Below, in pieces: positions 1 to 7,496 of a stretch of 22,459 nucleotides of DNA. Numbering within the stretch: the first letter of the stretch is position 1; each line of letters starts with the position of its first letter. The DNA is from WLWS01 sp964639535. Its GTDB lineage: Bacteria; Pseudomonadota; Gammaproteobacteria; Eutrophobiales; Eutrophobiaceae. The position numbers were made by a program, and so were the translations under genes. The notes beneath the pieces were generated by a model. It had not been told where the DNA came from and searched no databases. It worked only from the letters and a program-made list of their open reading frames with translations. The stretch lies in NCBI GenBank assembly GCA_964639535.1, contig CAZXDV010000021.1, forward strand, positions 1 through 22,459. The letters run 5' to 3'.

Positions 1-122
1 TCGCCGGTTTGCTCTGCTCCCTCACACCCCGGTATGCAGGGTGCAACCCTGTCAGGACTCGTGATAAAGGCCCATACATCAGCAATGGCTGCATCAACAA
101 CAAATGTTTTTTCAATTTTCAT
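1..122 (-). CDS. coxG: CoxG-like SRPBCC protein, N-terminal part (runs off left edge)
   Basis: The first 40 codons of a minus-strand gene, starting at ATG 122-120 after a G-rich ribosome binding site. The protein begins MKIEKTFVVDAAIADVWAFI and continues with a 'SPDRVAPCIPGCEG' stretch, which is the typical start of the carbon monoxide dehydrogenase subunit G (CoxG/SRPBCC) family. In the family, CoxG helps attach or mature the Mo-Cu hydroxylase at the inner membrane. The gene follows coxD and coxE in the same direction, the usual company of coxG. A 76-base gap before it holds a palindrome and a candidate promoter, so it may have its own transcription start. The remaining roughly 100-150 codons lie outside the window. 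Confidence 0.85.
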   Translation of the reverse strand, partial: MKIEKTFVVDAAIADVWAFITSPDRVAPCIPGCEGAEQTG

Positions 123-164
123 AGCTTGCCCCCCATGGTGGCGGTGCCAGGTCGAGAAGGCTAT

Positions 165-193
165 ACCATACGCCTGCGTATGGTTTTTTGCAA
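165..193 (-). promoter_or_regulatory. Candidate TetR operator overlapping a coxG promoter
   Basis: A perfect 9-bp inverted repeat, ACCATACGC-CT-GCGTATGGT, lies at 165-184. Reading the minus strand toward coxG, a -35-like TTGCAA (193-188) and a -10-like TATGGT (170-165) are 17 bases apart, so the palindrome fills the spacer and the -10. A closely matching palindrome sits before the tetR gene at 2910-2929 (17 of 20 identical). The arrangement is what a TetR repressor operator looks like. The repeat is seen directly; binding by the local TetR protein is inference, and each promoter hexamer matches consensus at only 4 of 6 positions. Confidence 0.6.
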
Positions 194-198
194 ATAAT

Positions 199-1353
199 TC
201 AGGCGTTGATTTGCTTCAATGTGCGTGCGACTTCTACAAGGGATTCAAGACTGTGTGCCGGGAGAAAGTAATCCATAAACGGTAATGCAGTTTTAATACC
301 CTGGCACAGGGGTTTATAGACCGGGTTGCCGAGGAGGGGATTGAGCCAGATAAGCTTGTGACTTCTCTGGTTAAGACGTTTCATCTCGGTTTTCAGCAGG
401 TCGACATCACCGCGATCCCAGCCATCACTGAGGATGATTACCGTTGTCCTGGAACGCAGCATCTGCCGCGCATACTTGTCATTAAACTCCTTGATGGAGC
501 TGCCAATGGTTGTGCCCCCAGCCCAGTCATGAACATAATCGGCAACAAGGGCGAGGGATTCTTCGACACTGATGCTTTTTAAGTACTCGGTGATCGGAGT
601 CATGCGGGTGGAAAATACGGCCACCTCAAAATTACTCAGTTCTCGGTTCAGGGCGTAGATGAAGTGAATGATAAAACTACTGTAAGTTTGCATTGAGCCG
701 CTAACGTCACATAGCAGCATCAGGCGATGTTTTTTTATGCGTCTTTTTCTAAATTTCAGGTTAATGCCATCCTGGCCCATGATGGCGTTTGACCGTAGCA
801 TGCCGCGAAAATCAATCACCCGACCTCGCTTTGCTCTCTCGTATCTCCTGCTCTGGTGATCTGCAAATATCGCCACGAGGGGGGCGATCATACGCCGGGC
901 TTCTTCGATCTCCTTTTCGGACATCATGCCCAGGTCTTTTCTCATCAGCTGTTCATTGGGGCTGTAGGAGGCGGGGCTGGAGCTATCCTTGTTCTCACCC
1001 TTGTCCTCGGCATCCTGCTCGGAAGCCAGGGCGCGCTCCCTTTGAGGAGAATCCTCACCTCCCTCGGATGGGTCAATCTCGACCGAAATTTCCTCCCCGA
1101 GGGTTTCATCCTGCTCCCAGTAGTACTTGAAGCAATTGTCGAATGTTTCTATATCCCTGGCGTTTTTAACAAGATTGACACGGGTTGCCGCGTAAAAATC
1201 ATCGCGCCTGCAAAGGTCAATCAACTCCACACTCTGCAGGAGATTTATCAGGTTCGAAGAGTTAACAGGGATACCGTTTTTATGAAGCAGGCGGCTGAAG
1301 TTGACAACATGGTGAACAAAAGGCCTGCTCTCATCCAGGGAAGGGGCTTGCAC
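199..1353 (-). CDS. coxE: CoxE-like VWA domain protein
   Basis: A 384-residue protein with a C-terminal von Willebrand factor A domain. The metal-binding MIDAS motif DVSGS is seen in 'LLCDVSGSMQTYSSF', with later VWA features 'WAGGTTIGSSI' and 'ILSDGWDRGD'. The middle is acidic and low in complexity (EDSPQRERALASEQDAEDKG), a linker common in CoxE proteins. CoxE works with the AAA+ ATPase CoxD in the cytoplasm to mature CO-dehydrogenase-type molybdenum hydroxylases. It starts at GTG 1353-1351, nine bases after the coxD stop, so the two genes are very likely cotranscribed and their products act together as MoxR/VWA pairs do. The enzyme it serves cannot be told from this window. Confidence 0.87.
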   Translation of the reverse strand: MQAPSLDESRPFVHHVVNFSRLLHKNGIPVNSSNLINLLQSVELIDLCRRDDFYAATRVNLVKNARDIETFDNCFKYYWEQDETLGEEISVEIDPSEGGEDSPQRERALASEQDAEDKGENKDSSSPASYSPNEQLMRKDLGMMSEKEIEEARRMIAPLVAIFADHQSRRYERAKRGRVIDFRGMLRSNAIMGQDGINLKFRKRRIKKHRLMLLCDVSGSMQTYSSFIIHFIYALNRELSNFEVAVFSTRMTPITEYLKSISVEESLALVADYVHDWAGGTTIGSSIKEFNDKYARQMLRSRTTVIILSDGWDRGDVDLLKTEMKRLNQRSHKLIWLNPLLGNPVYKPLCQGIKTALPFMDYFLPAHSLESLVEVARTLKQINA

Positions 1354-1362
1354 TATCGATAC

Positions 1363-2301
1363 TCAATCATTCCACTCGCCAAGCATGAGGTTGCCATTCT
1401 GGCCCGTAGAACCTGCGAGAATATCTGCCTGGTTCAGCAAGACCTCTATCTCCGACGAGGGTAGTTTTTCGGAATCCGCCTTGTATTTCAGGATACATCC
1501 CAGGGTTTGCTCAATCGTTTCCCGGTCCAGTTCGCTGATACCGAGGGCCAGTAGCGCCTGCGCCCAGTCCAGCGTTTCCGCGACACCGGGCAACTTGTAG
1601 AGATCCTTTTCCCGGACCAGCTTCATAAAGGTCGCCAGCTGCGTCGCCAGTTCCTGTTCGATACCGGGCACTTTTGTAAGAATAATCTGGATTTCCCGCG
1701 CTACACCTGGATAGTCAATCCAGTGAAACAGGCAGCGACGTTTCAGCGCTTCGTGCAAATCACGGGTCCTGTTTGAGGTCAGGATAACGATGGGTGGCTG
1801 CTTTGCAGCAATGGTTCCCAGTTCAGGCACAGTGATCTGAAAATCAGAAAGGATTTCAAGTAAAAACGCCTCGAACTCTTCATCAGACCTGTCTATCTCG
1901 TCAATTAATAAAACCGGTGGTATAGCGTCATTGGACTGGATAGCGCAGAGGAGAGGGCGCTTCAGCAGGAATTCTTCGCTGAAGATATTCTTTCCTATCT
2001 CTTTCTTGTCTTCTCCACGCGCCTCCTGCAGGCGAAGCTCGAGCATCTGCCTGGGATAGTTCCACTCGTATAACGCGGTCTGGGTGTCGAGACCTTCATA
2101 GCATTGGAGTCGAATAAGTTCAGTGCCAAGTAACTCAGAAATCACCTTGGCAACCTCTGTCTTGCCAACGCCAGGTTCTCCCTCCAGTAAAAGAGGCTTT
2201 TGCATTTTTGTAGAAAGAAAAATTGAAGTAGCAAGTGTTCGATCGCTGATGTAATCGTGCTGCGCCAGTTTCTTCTCTACTTCATCAATAGACTCAAACA
2301 T
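1363..2301 (-). CDS. coxD: MoxR-family AAA+ ATPase, CoxD-like
   Basis: A 312-residue MoxR-type AAA+ ATPase. Walker A is GEPGVGKT at residues 41-48. Walker B is in 'PVLLIDEIDRSDEEFEAFL', sensor 1 in 'IVILTSNRTRDLHEALKRRC', followed by the 'FHWIDYP' element typical of MoxR proteins. In the CO dehydrogenase system CoxD is the ATP-driven remodelling factor that inserts sulfur and copper into the active site, together with CoxE. Here it lies 15 bases after tetR and 9 bases before coxE, so tetR-coxD-coxE read as one unit. Related MoxR/VWA pairs serve many other molybdenum hydroxylases, so the client may not be a true CO dehydrogenase. Confidence 0.87.
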   Translation of the reverse strand: MFESIDEVEKKLAQHDYISDRTLATSIFLSTKMQKPLLLEGEPGVGKTEVAKVISELLGTELIRLQCYEGLDTQTALYEWNYPRQMLELRLQEARGEDKKEIGKNIFSEEFLLKRPLLCAIQSNDAIPPVLLIDEIDRSDEEFEAFLLEILSDFQITVPELGTIAAKQPPIVILTSNRTRDLHEALKRRCLFHWIDYPGVAREIQIILTKVPGIEQELATQLATFMKLVREKDLYKLPGVAETLDWAQALLALGISELDRETIEQTLGCILKYKADSEKLPSSEIEVLLNQADILAGSTGQNGNLMLGEWND

Positions 2302-2316
2302 TGTTGAAATACCTGT

Positions 2317-2880
2317 TCAATTCTTATGTGTGAAAATTTTCGCCTTGCTTTTAATTCGTGTCAGTCTCACGGACCGGGTTTCCTTGCGAGTGACATAGGC
2401 CTCACCAAGAACATAGTAGTACATCATGCGCGCCCTGACTTCTGCGTCCTCGTCGTCAAAGCCTGCATCCTTAAAGAGACCGATCAAAAACTTCAGTCTA
2501 AGTTTATCAACTTTTTCGACATACTTTTTTGCCCTGGCATCGTGGTTGGCCCAGGCCCTTACCGCGGGGTCGTAGCGCGTTCGCTCGTTACTTATAATAT
2601 CCTTGAGGGTATAGAAAATCCGCTCAAGGGGATCGCCGTGAAACGTCTTCGCGTTTTCCAGCACGGTTTTTGTCATTTCCTCGTTCCAGTGCTCGATCAA
2701 GGCGTCCAGTAGCTCAGTACGGTTTTTGAAATGCCAGTAAAAACTTCCCTTGGTGACCTTTAGCTTCTTGGCAAGCCGTTCTATTCGTACCTGGTCAATT
2801 CCTTCTTCGAATAATGTATCAAAGGCAGAGTTAAGCCAGGACAATCGACTTAATCGTTGCTTTTGCTTGTTCTGTGACAA
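2317..2880 (-). CDS. TetR-family transcriptional regulator
   Basis: A 187-residue protein with an N-terminal TetR helix-turn-helix at about residues 30-65 ('VRIERLAKKLKVTKGSFYWH' then 'FKNRTELLDALIEHW'), and an all-helical C-terminal ligand domain of no recognisable specificity. The start used is TTG 2880-2878. The frame is closed upstream by a TAA at 2904-2902 and there is no ATG before residue 69, so the start is one of the weak codons near here. It leads directly into coxD with a 15-base gap. A 20-base palindrome sits 30 bases upstream, and a copy precedes coxG, so it probably represses itself and the cox genes. The inducer is unknown. Confidence 0.85.
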   Translation of the reverse strand: MSQNKQKQRLSRLSWLNSAFDTLFEEGIDQVRIERLAKKLKVTKGSFYWHFKNRTELLDALIEHWNEEMTKTVLENAKTFHGDPLERIFYTLKDIISNERTRYDPAVRAWANHDARAKKYVEKVDKLRLKFLIGLFKDAGFDDEDAEVRARMMYYYVLGEAYVTRKETRSVRLTRIKSKAKIFTHKN

Positions 2881-2909
2881 AATCGGGATTTTCTCTTTAA
2901 ATTATTCGG

Positions 2910-2936
2910 ACGATACGCCAGCGTATGGGCATTGTA
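2910..2936 (-). promoter_or_regulatory. Candidate TetR operator and -10 element before tetR
   Basis: The palindrome ATACGC-CA-GCGTAT (2913-2926) has flanks that extend its likeness to the site before coxG. The 20-base cores ACGATACGCCAGCGTATGGG and ACCATACGCCTGCGTATGGT agree at 17 positions. On the minus strand a -10-like TACAAT (2936-2931) lies just upstream, so the transcription start would fall inside the palindrome, suiting autorepression. No convincing -35 box is seen. The function is inferred from symmetry, position and repetition. Confidence 0.6.
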
Positions 2937-2991
2937 TACCTATCCGCGATGAAATTGACAGGCGCGAGCACTGTGTGTTGCCTTGAAAATG

Positions 2992-3020
2992 TGCAGGGCC
3001 TAGGTAACACCGGCCCTGCA
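2992..3020 (-). terminator. Hairpin after the acyl-CoA dehydrogenase gene
   Basis: A perfect 9-bp stem (TGCAGGGCC with GGCCCTGCA) and an 11-base loop lie 27 bases after the stop of the dehydrogenase. On the minus strand the stem is followed by CATTTTC, a short T run. It would end the gcd operon before tetR. The T run is only four bases, so efficiency is uncertain. Confidence 0.6.
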
Positions 3021-3046
3021 AGAGAGTAGGGAATGGAGGAGTAGGG

Positions 3047-4204
3047 TTACCTGTTGGGGGTAAAACCGCTGGCAATGCCGGCGATAATCATCTTCTGAAT
3101 ATTTGATGTACCCTCAACAACCTGCAGGGACTTGGCGTCCCTGTAATAGCGCTCTGCCGGGTACTCGGTAGAGAACCCGAACGATCCGAAAATCTTCATG
3201 GCCTCGTTTGCCGCGTGGACCGCGGCTTCTGACGCTGCCAGCTTTGCTACGGATGTTTCGTACTGGTTGGGTTTCCCCTGGTCCCTTAGCCATGCGGCTT
3301 TGTAAACGAGCATGCGAGCGGCTTCATGCTCAACCGTCATCTCGGCAATTTGCGCCTGGATCATCTGGTGTTTTGAGATTGGCACACCGAACTGGTGACG
3401 TTCATTGGCGTATTGAATAGCATGTTTCAAAGCTCCACCAGCAACACCCAGGGCACCTGCGGCGCAGCCAACCCGCGTATTACCCAGTTGCCACATGCAC
3501 ATCTTGAAACCATCGTTCAATTCCCCAAGCAGGGCATCCTTGGGTATTTTGGCTCCTTCAAATAAAAACTCACCGGTAGGCGAACAGTGCAGCCCAAGCT
3601 TTGTGGTGATTGGACGTGCAGTAATGCCCTCGGTATTTTTTGGTTCAATAATGAAACAGGAAATGCCCTTGTTTCCTTTTTCGCGATCTGTGTATGCGTA
3701 AAGCAAACCCGCATCGCCGACGTGCGCGTTGGTAATCCACATCTTGCTGCCATGTAATTCCCAGTGGTCGCCCTTGTCGATGGCATGGGTTTTCATGCTG
3801 GACACATCGGAGCCCGTGTTGGATTCTGTCATCGCGAAGAAGCCCATCTTCTCTCCCGAGATCCATCCGGGTATGTACTTTTCCTTCTGTTCCTCTGTGC
3901 CCCAGCGTGCAACTGATAATGGCGCTCCCAGGTTCTGCATGTTAAAGGGCAATCGCCAGGAAGCAGATACCTCGGCTATCTGTTCTGCCATGATTGCCGA
4001 TTCCAGGAAGCCCATGCCGTTTCCGCCAAGCTCTTCGGGTAAAACACACGAGAGAAAACCGAGTTCTCCCATGCGCGCAACACGGTCCTGCCGGAATTCG
4101 TGGTTTTTCTCCTCTTCCTCGAGGGTGGGCAGGATATCTTCTTCGGCAAATCGGCGAGCTGTGTCCTGCACCAGCTGCTGTTCTTCTGTGAGCTCAAAAA
4201 ACAT
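3047..4204 (-). CDS. Acyl-CoA dehydrogenase, probably non-decarboxylating glutaryl-CoA dehydrogenase
   Basis: A 385-residue FAD-dependent acyl-CoA dehydrogenase of standard length. Seen: the substrate/FAD signature 'FFAMTESNTGSDVSSM', 'WITNAHVGDAGLLYAYTD', and the catalytic base E364 in 'VVEGTSNIQKMIIAG'. An arginine at R84 in 'SASWRLPFNMQNLG' aligns with Arg94 of glutaryl-CoA dehydrogenases, which binds the distal carboxylate. The residue before the catalytic Glu is Val363, not the Tyr of decarboxylating enzymes, and the Glu87 position is Ala77. From memory, similar changes mark the non-decarboxylating enzymes of Desulfococcus and Syntrophus. It is the last gene of the gcd operon, 25 bases after the biotin carrier. 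The likely reaction is glutaryl-CoA to glutaconyl-CoA, with electrons passed to an electron-transfer flavoprotein not encoded here. Another short dicarboxyl-CoA substrate is possible. Confidence 0.8.
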   Translation of the reverse strand: MFFELTEEQQLVQDTARRFAEEDILPTLEEEEKNHEFRQDRVARMGELGFLSCVLPEELGGNGMGFLESAIMAEQIAEVSASWRLPFNMQNLGAPLSVARWGTEEQKEKYIPGWISGEKMGFFAMTESNTGSDVSSMKTHAIDKGDHWELHGSKMWITNAHVGDAGLLYAYTDREKGNKGISCFIIEPKNTEGITARPITTKLGLHCSPTGEFLFEGAKIPKDALLGELNDGFKMCMWQLGNTRVGCAAGALGVAGGALKHAIQYANERHQFGVPISKHQMIQAQIAEMTVEHEAARMLVYKAAWLRDQGKPNQYETSVAKLAASEAAVHAANEAMKIFGSFGFSTEYPAERYYRDAKSLQVVEGTSNIQKMIIAGIASGFTPNR

Positions 4205-4229
4205 AATATTTTCTCTTTGGTTACTTAAT

Positions 4230-4445
4230 TTATTCCAGGATGATCAGTACGTCATCTTCCTCGACGACATCACCCTTACTGACCTTGATTTCCTTCACGG
4301 TGCCATCAGCCGGGGCATATACAGGGTTTTCCATTTTTAGTGCTTCAATGATCACCAGTTCATCGTCTTCTTCTACGGTATCTCCAACGTTAACCAGTAC
4401 CTCCCAGATATTGCCTGCAAGCGGTGCTTCTACATTTGTTGCCAT
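4230..4445 (-). CDS. gcdC: Biotin carrier subunit of the sodium-pumping decarboxylase
   Basis: A 71-residue protein that is essentially a bare biotinyl domain: 'ATNVEAPLAGNIWEVLVNVG', then the biotin-accepting lysine in 'EALKMENP' (usual form EAMKM), then a symmetric second half. It lacks the long Ala/Pro-rich N-terminus of GcdC or MmdC from anaerobes. The carrier takes the carboxyl group from the carboxyltransferase GcdA and delivers it to the membrane subunit GcdB. A perfect AGGAGG (4458-4453) overlaps the gcdB stop codon, so translation is closely linked to gcdB. Leu in place of Met in EALKM is unusual but does not by itself rule out biotinylation. Confidence 0.85.
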   Translation of the reverse strand: MATNVEAPLAGNIWEVLVNVGDTVEEDDELVIIEALKMENPVYAPADGTVKEIKVSKGDVVEEDDVLIILE

Positions 4446-4456
4446 GTTAATGCCTC

Positions 4457-5560
4457 CTATTTAAGCATTGATAGAAAAATACCAGCGGCTACCACTGTGC
4501 CAATCACGCCGGCAATGTTGGGACCCATCGCAAACATCAACAGGTAATTCTTCTTGTCGGCTTCAGCGCCGACTTTCTGCACAACCCTGGCGGCCATTGG
4601 AACAGCTGATACGCCCGCAGCGCCCACCAATGGGTTGATCTTGTTACTTGAAAACAGGTTGATTGATTTTGCCATCAGTATACCGCTAGCCGTGCTGATC
4701 ATGAACGCAAAAAGCCCGAGGCAAAATATGAAAATCACATCCTTTTTCAGAAAAGTATCTGCACTCATGGTGGCACCTACGCTTATTCCAAGGAATATGG
4801 TGACAATATTCATCAGGGCATTTTGAGACGTCTCGCTCAGCCGGTCGACCACTTTTGATTCTCGAAACAGGTTGCCGAGCATAAACATTGATACCAGTGG
4901 GGCAGAGGCAGGCACCAGCAGGATAATGACGATAGCGGCTACTATGGGGAAGCAAATTTTTTCACGGGAGCTGACCTTGCGACCTTTCTGCATTTTAATG
5001 CGTCGCTCAGATTCACTTGTAAGCAGCTTCATGATGGGCGGCTGGATAATGGGCACCAGCGCCATGTAGGAATAGGCCGCAACCGCACAGGCACCGATCA
5101 TGTGTGGAGCAAGGTGTGCAGCAAGAAAAATTGTGGTCGGGCCATCCGCGCCACCGATGATAGCGATAGTTGCGGCCTCGCTCATGCTAAAGCCGATCGC
5201 GGAAGCGGCAAAGAAGGTAATATAAACGCCCACCTGCGCAGCTGCACCAAGGAATATGAGCCGGGGTTGCGCCAGCAGCGGGCCAAAATCCGTGAGCGCA
5301 CCAAGACCAAGGAAAATCAGTGGCGGAAATACCTCCCACTTTATACCCAGCTGGTAGGTCCGCCAGATCAGACCTTCATCGACATTCATCAGGCCTGTCA
5401 TGGGCAGATTCGCCAGCAAAACGCCGAAGCCAATTGGAAGAAGCAATAATGGTTCATACTGCTTCGAAATAGCCAGGTAGATGAGGGTGAAACCAACAAG
5501 CCACATGGCGATCATGCCTGGGGTCAGGTTAAACAGGCCCATGTTTTCCAGGAAGATCAT
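4457..5560 (-). CDS. gcdB: Sodium-translocating decarboxylase beta subunit
   Basis: A 367-residue polytopic inner-membrane protein of the OadB/GcdB/MmdB family. Seen: the signature 'GGADGPTTIFLAAHLAPHM' with the Asp essential for Na+ transport, followed by 'SYMALVPIIQPPIMKLLTS' and about nine to eleven hydrophobic segments. It decarboxylates carboxybiotin and uses the energy to move Na+ outward. I start it at ATG 5560-5558 (MIFLENMGLFNLTPG), one base after the stop of the small gamma gene. A GTG five codons earlier (5575) would overlap that gene by 14 bases and adds only MTRAR. It lies between the gamma and biotin carrier genes of one operon. Confidence 0.9.
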   Translation of the reverse strand: MIFLENMGLFNLTPGMIAMWLVGFTLIYLAISKQYEPLLLLPIGFGVLLANLPMTGLMNVDEGLIWRTYQLGIKWEVFPPLIFLGLGALTDFGPLLAQPRLIFLGAAAQVGVYITFFAASAIGFSMSEAATIAIIGGADGPTTIFLAAHLAPHMIGACAVAAYSYMALVPIIQPPIMKLLTSESERRIKMQKGRKVSSREKICFPIVAAIVIILLVPASAPLVSMFMLGNLFRESKVVDRLSETSQNALMNIVTIFLGISVGATMSADTFLKKDVIFIFCLGLFAFMISTASGILMAKSINLFSSNKINPLVGAAGVSAVPMAARVVQKVGAEADKKNYLLMFAMGPNIAGVIGTVVAAGIFLSMLK

Positions 5561-5561
5561 T

Positions 5562-5690
5562 CTAGCTCTCGTCACCCCTGTTCATATTACACAGGATGGC
5601 ATTAATACGGATGGCTATATACAAAACTGATATGCCGATAAAGACACCCGCGATGCCATTAAAAAAGATATCAAGCGCGTGATCGAACAA
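5562..5690 (-). CDS. gcdD: 42-residue OadG-like gamma subunit of the decarboxylase
   Basis: A very short gene found by reading the gap between gcdA and gcdB. The start is TTG 5690-5688, with an AAGGGG ribosome binding site overlapping the gcdA stop seven bases upstream. The stop is TAG 5564-5562, one base before the gcdB ATG. The product begins MFDHALDIFFNGIAGVFIGI and has one hydrophobic helix (residues 8-29) running into a short basic/polar tail 'NMNRGDES'. This is the layout of the first part of OadG/GcdD gamma subunits, which hold the membrane and soluble parts together, but it is far shorter than the roughly 80-110 residues usual in the family. Upstream the frame is closed by TAA at 5708-5706. 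Position, ribosome binding site and helix make it convincing; the name rests on position and shape. Confidence 0.75.
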   Translation of the reverse strand: MFDHALDIFFNGIAGVFIGISVLYIAIRINAILCNMNRGDES

Positions 5691-5694
5691 GAGC

Positions 5695-7428
5695 CTACCC
5701 CTTGATTATCCTCGGCAGGATCATCTGGTGCCGGGGGCAGATGGAGCGCGGATTCTGGTAGGCTGCACCAGTAAACGCCTGCAGGTAGCTGCGCATGTCC
5801 TTGATATTAACAATTTCATCCACCAGCCCATGCTTTGCGCAAAATTCAGGGAGTGAATTTTCCTGGTATTGTCGCGCGAGTTCATTCATTTTTTCGGCGA
5901 TGGGTTCAAGCGGTCTTCCAGCGTCTTTTTCCTTAACTGCCCGCCGAGCGTAAGTTGCTACAGCAGCGGTTTCTCCATGCATTACCGCGATCTCCGTAGC
6001 TGGGGTGCCCAGTGTAAAGGCATTCTGGCGATTTGCGGTCGGTCCGCCGAGGACATAGTGAGCCGCAGCTGTGCCTTTGCGCAGCACAACGAGCATCATT
6101 GGTATATCGGAGTTTTGAATGGAATAGATCAAGGCCTGCCCCAGTCCCAGCAGCTCTGCCTGTTCAGCAATATCGCCCACGTCGATTCCACTGGTGTCCT
6201 GGAACCAGATGATGGGAACACGATCCCGACTGCAGTGCGTCACAAACTCGTTCATCTTGATCAGGCCCTGGCGATAAAGTTTCCCGCCGATCCCGGGATA
6301 GTCGGCATATTCGGGGTAACCTTTTCCAAGGAAGCCCTGCCGGTTTCCAATGCAGCCCACCAGCATGCCATCTATCTTGCAAAGCCCTGTGTACATTTCA
6401 GGACCATAGTCCGGACGAAACTCCATGTGCTCACTGCCGTCTACCAGGCGCGCAAGAATTTCATCAAAATCGTAAACTTCTTTCTGGTTAAAGGGGAGTA
6501 GCGAATAGATATCCTCAATTGGGAAAGCCGGGTCTTTTGATTCAGCAACCTGGAAAAACTTCGGCTTGTAGGCAGGAATCGACTGCATGTACTCCTTGAT
6601 GCCATCAAGCACGCCGGTTTCTTCCTCGTAAACCTGTGAGAAAAAGCCAGTCTTGTCAAAATGAGTATCGACGCTGCCGGGAGGTGTTGCGCTGAATTCA
6701 CGTGTCTTTTCAATCAGCTCTTCAAGCATTTCAACGTCAAAGCCACCACGGGGAGCCATACCGGAAACAATACCTACTCCACCAACGGCCATGTTTGCGT
6801 CCTTGTGTGCCAGCAAAATAGTGGGGCTGATACTCTGGTAGCCACCTCCTGCGGGATTGGTGCCATAGATGCCCGCGAGGACCGGGACACCGGCCTGGTT
6901 CAGTTCAGCATGGCGATAAAAGGGTGTGCCTGCACCTCGACGGTTGGCATAGAACTTTTCCTGCTCCGGTAATTTTGCCCCGCTGCAGTTAACCAACCAG
7001 ACCAGCGGTATATTCAGCCTGTAGGCGAGGTCGGTAACACGCAATATATTTTCTGACTGGCCGGGAAGCCATGCTCCGGCCATGACCTTGTTGTCAAAAC
7101 CAATGACTACGGCCCAACGACCTTCAATCCTGGCCAGCCCGTCAACGACATTGGTAGTACCTTCATCATTTTCCATGGGGTTGTAGAGGCTGTGCAATGG
7201 ATGCCAGCTACCTTCGTCCACGAGATATTCCAGGCGCTGCCAGACTGTCATCACGCCACGCTGGTTAATTTTCTCAGTGGGTAAACCCGCTTCCTCGACC
7301 TGGGCCTTGAGCTGATCCATGCTCGCTTCTGTTTCATGGAGCTTTTCCTTGCTGGCCTCGGCTCTTTTTAGACGTCCTTTTTTCAGTTCCTTGCCGAAAC
7401 TTTGCATTTGCTCAAAGTAGGGTTTCAT
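5695..7428 (-). CDS. gcdA: Glutaconyl-CoA decarboxylase carboxyltransferase subunit
   Basis: A 577-residue biotin-dependent carboxyltransferase with the N- and C-lobes of the crotonase-like fold. It resembles GcdA of Acidaminococcus (about 587 residues) along its whole length by recall, more than PccB or MmdA. Shared stretches include 'GAWLPGQSENILR', 'GIYGTNPAGGGYQSISPT', 'GIGGKLYRQGLIKMNEFVT', 'WFQDTSGIDVGD', 'KGTAAAHYVLGGP' and the end 'YQNPRSICPRHQMILPR'. GcdA moves the carboxyl group of glutaconyl-CoA to biotin, releasing crotonyl-CoA. It acts at the cytoplasmic face bound to GcdB, GcdC and the gamma subunit, all encoded directly downstream. It starts at ATG 7428-7426 with GAGG about ten bases upstream. 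Other 3-enoyl dicarboxyl-CoA substrates cannot be excluded, but the adjacent glutaryl-CoA-type dehydrogenase fits well. Confidence 0.88.
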   Translation of the reverse strand: MKPYFEQMQSFGKELKKGRLKRAEASKEKLHETEASMDQLKAQVEEAGLPTEKINQRGVMTVWQRLEYLVDEGSWHPLHSLYNPMENDEGTTNVVDGLARIEGRWAVVIGFDNKVMAGAWLPGQSENILRVTDLAYRLNIPLVWLVNCSGAKLPEQEKFYANRRGAGTPFYRHAELNQAGVPVLAGIYGTNPAGGGYQSISPTILLAHKDANMAVGGVGIVSGMAPRGGFDVEMLEELIEKTREFSATPPGSVDTHFDKTGFFSQVYEEETGVLDGIKEYMQSIPAYKPKFFQVAESKDPAFPIEDIYSLLPFNQKEVYDFDEILARLVDGSEHMEFRPDYGPEMYTGLCKIDGMLVGCIGNRQGFLGKGYPEYADYPGIGGKLYRQGLIKMNEFVTHCSRDRVPIIWFQDTSGIDVGDIAEQAELLGLGQALIYSIQNSDIPMMLVVLRKGTAAAHYVLGGPTANRQNAFTLGTPATEIAVMHGETAAVATYARRAVKEKDAGRPLEPIAEKMNELARQYQENSLPEFCAKHGLVDEIVNIKDMRSYLQAFTGAAYQNPRSICPRHQMILPRIIKG

Positions 7429-7496
7429 TGGGTTCTAGCCTCTGTTTTTGCATAGTGAAATAATGAATCATTTATTGCTACTATTTTAAAACGCGC

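Noticed and set aside
165..189. Hairpin plus T run (plus strand) read as an intrinsic terminator
   Set aside because: The flanking genes are both on the minus strand, and the same palindrome recurs before tetR without a T run, so an operator explains it better. A role against antisense transcription cannot be excluded.
856..1464. 202-codon plus-strand open frame
   Set aside because: It lies antisense to coxE and coxD, which have clear motifs; its translation is low-complexity and without recognisable domains.
5869..6501. 210-codon plus-strand open frame
   Set aside because: It is antisense to gcdA, whose protein is conserved through the whole stretch.
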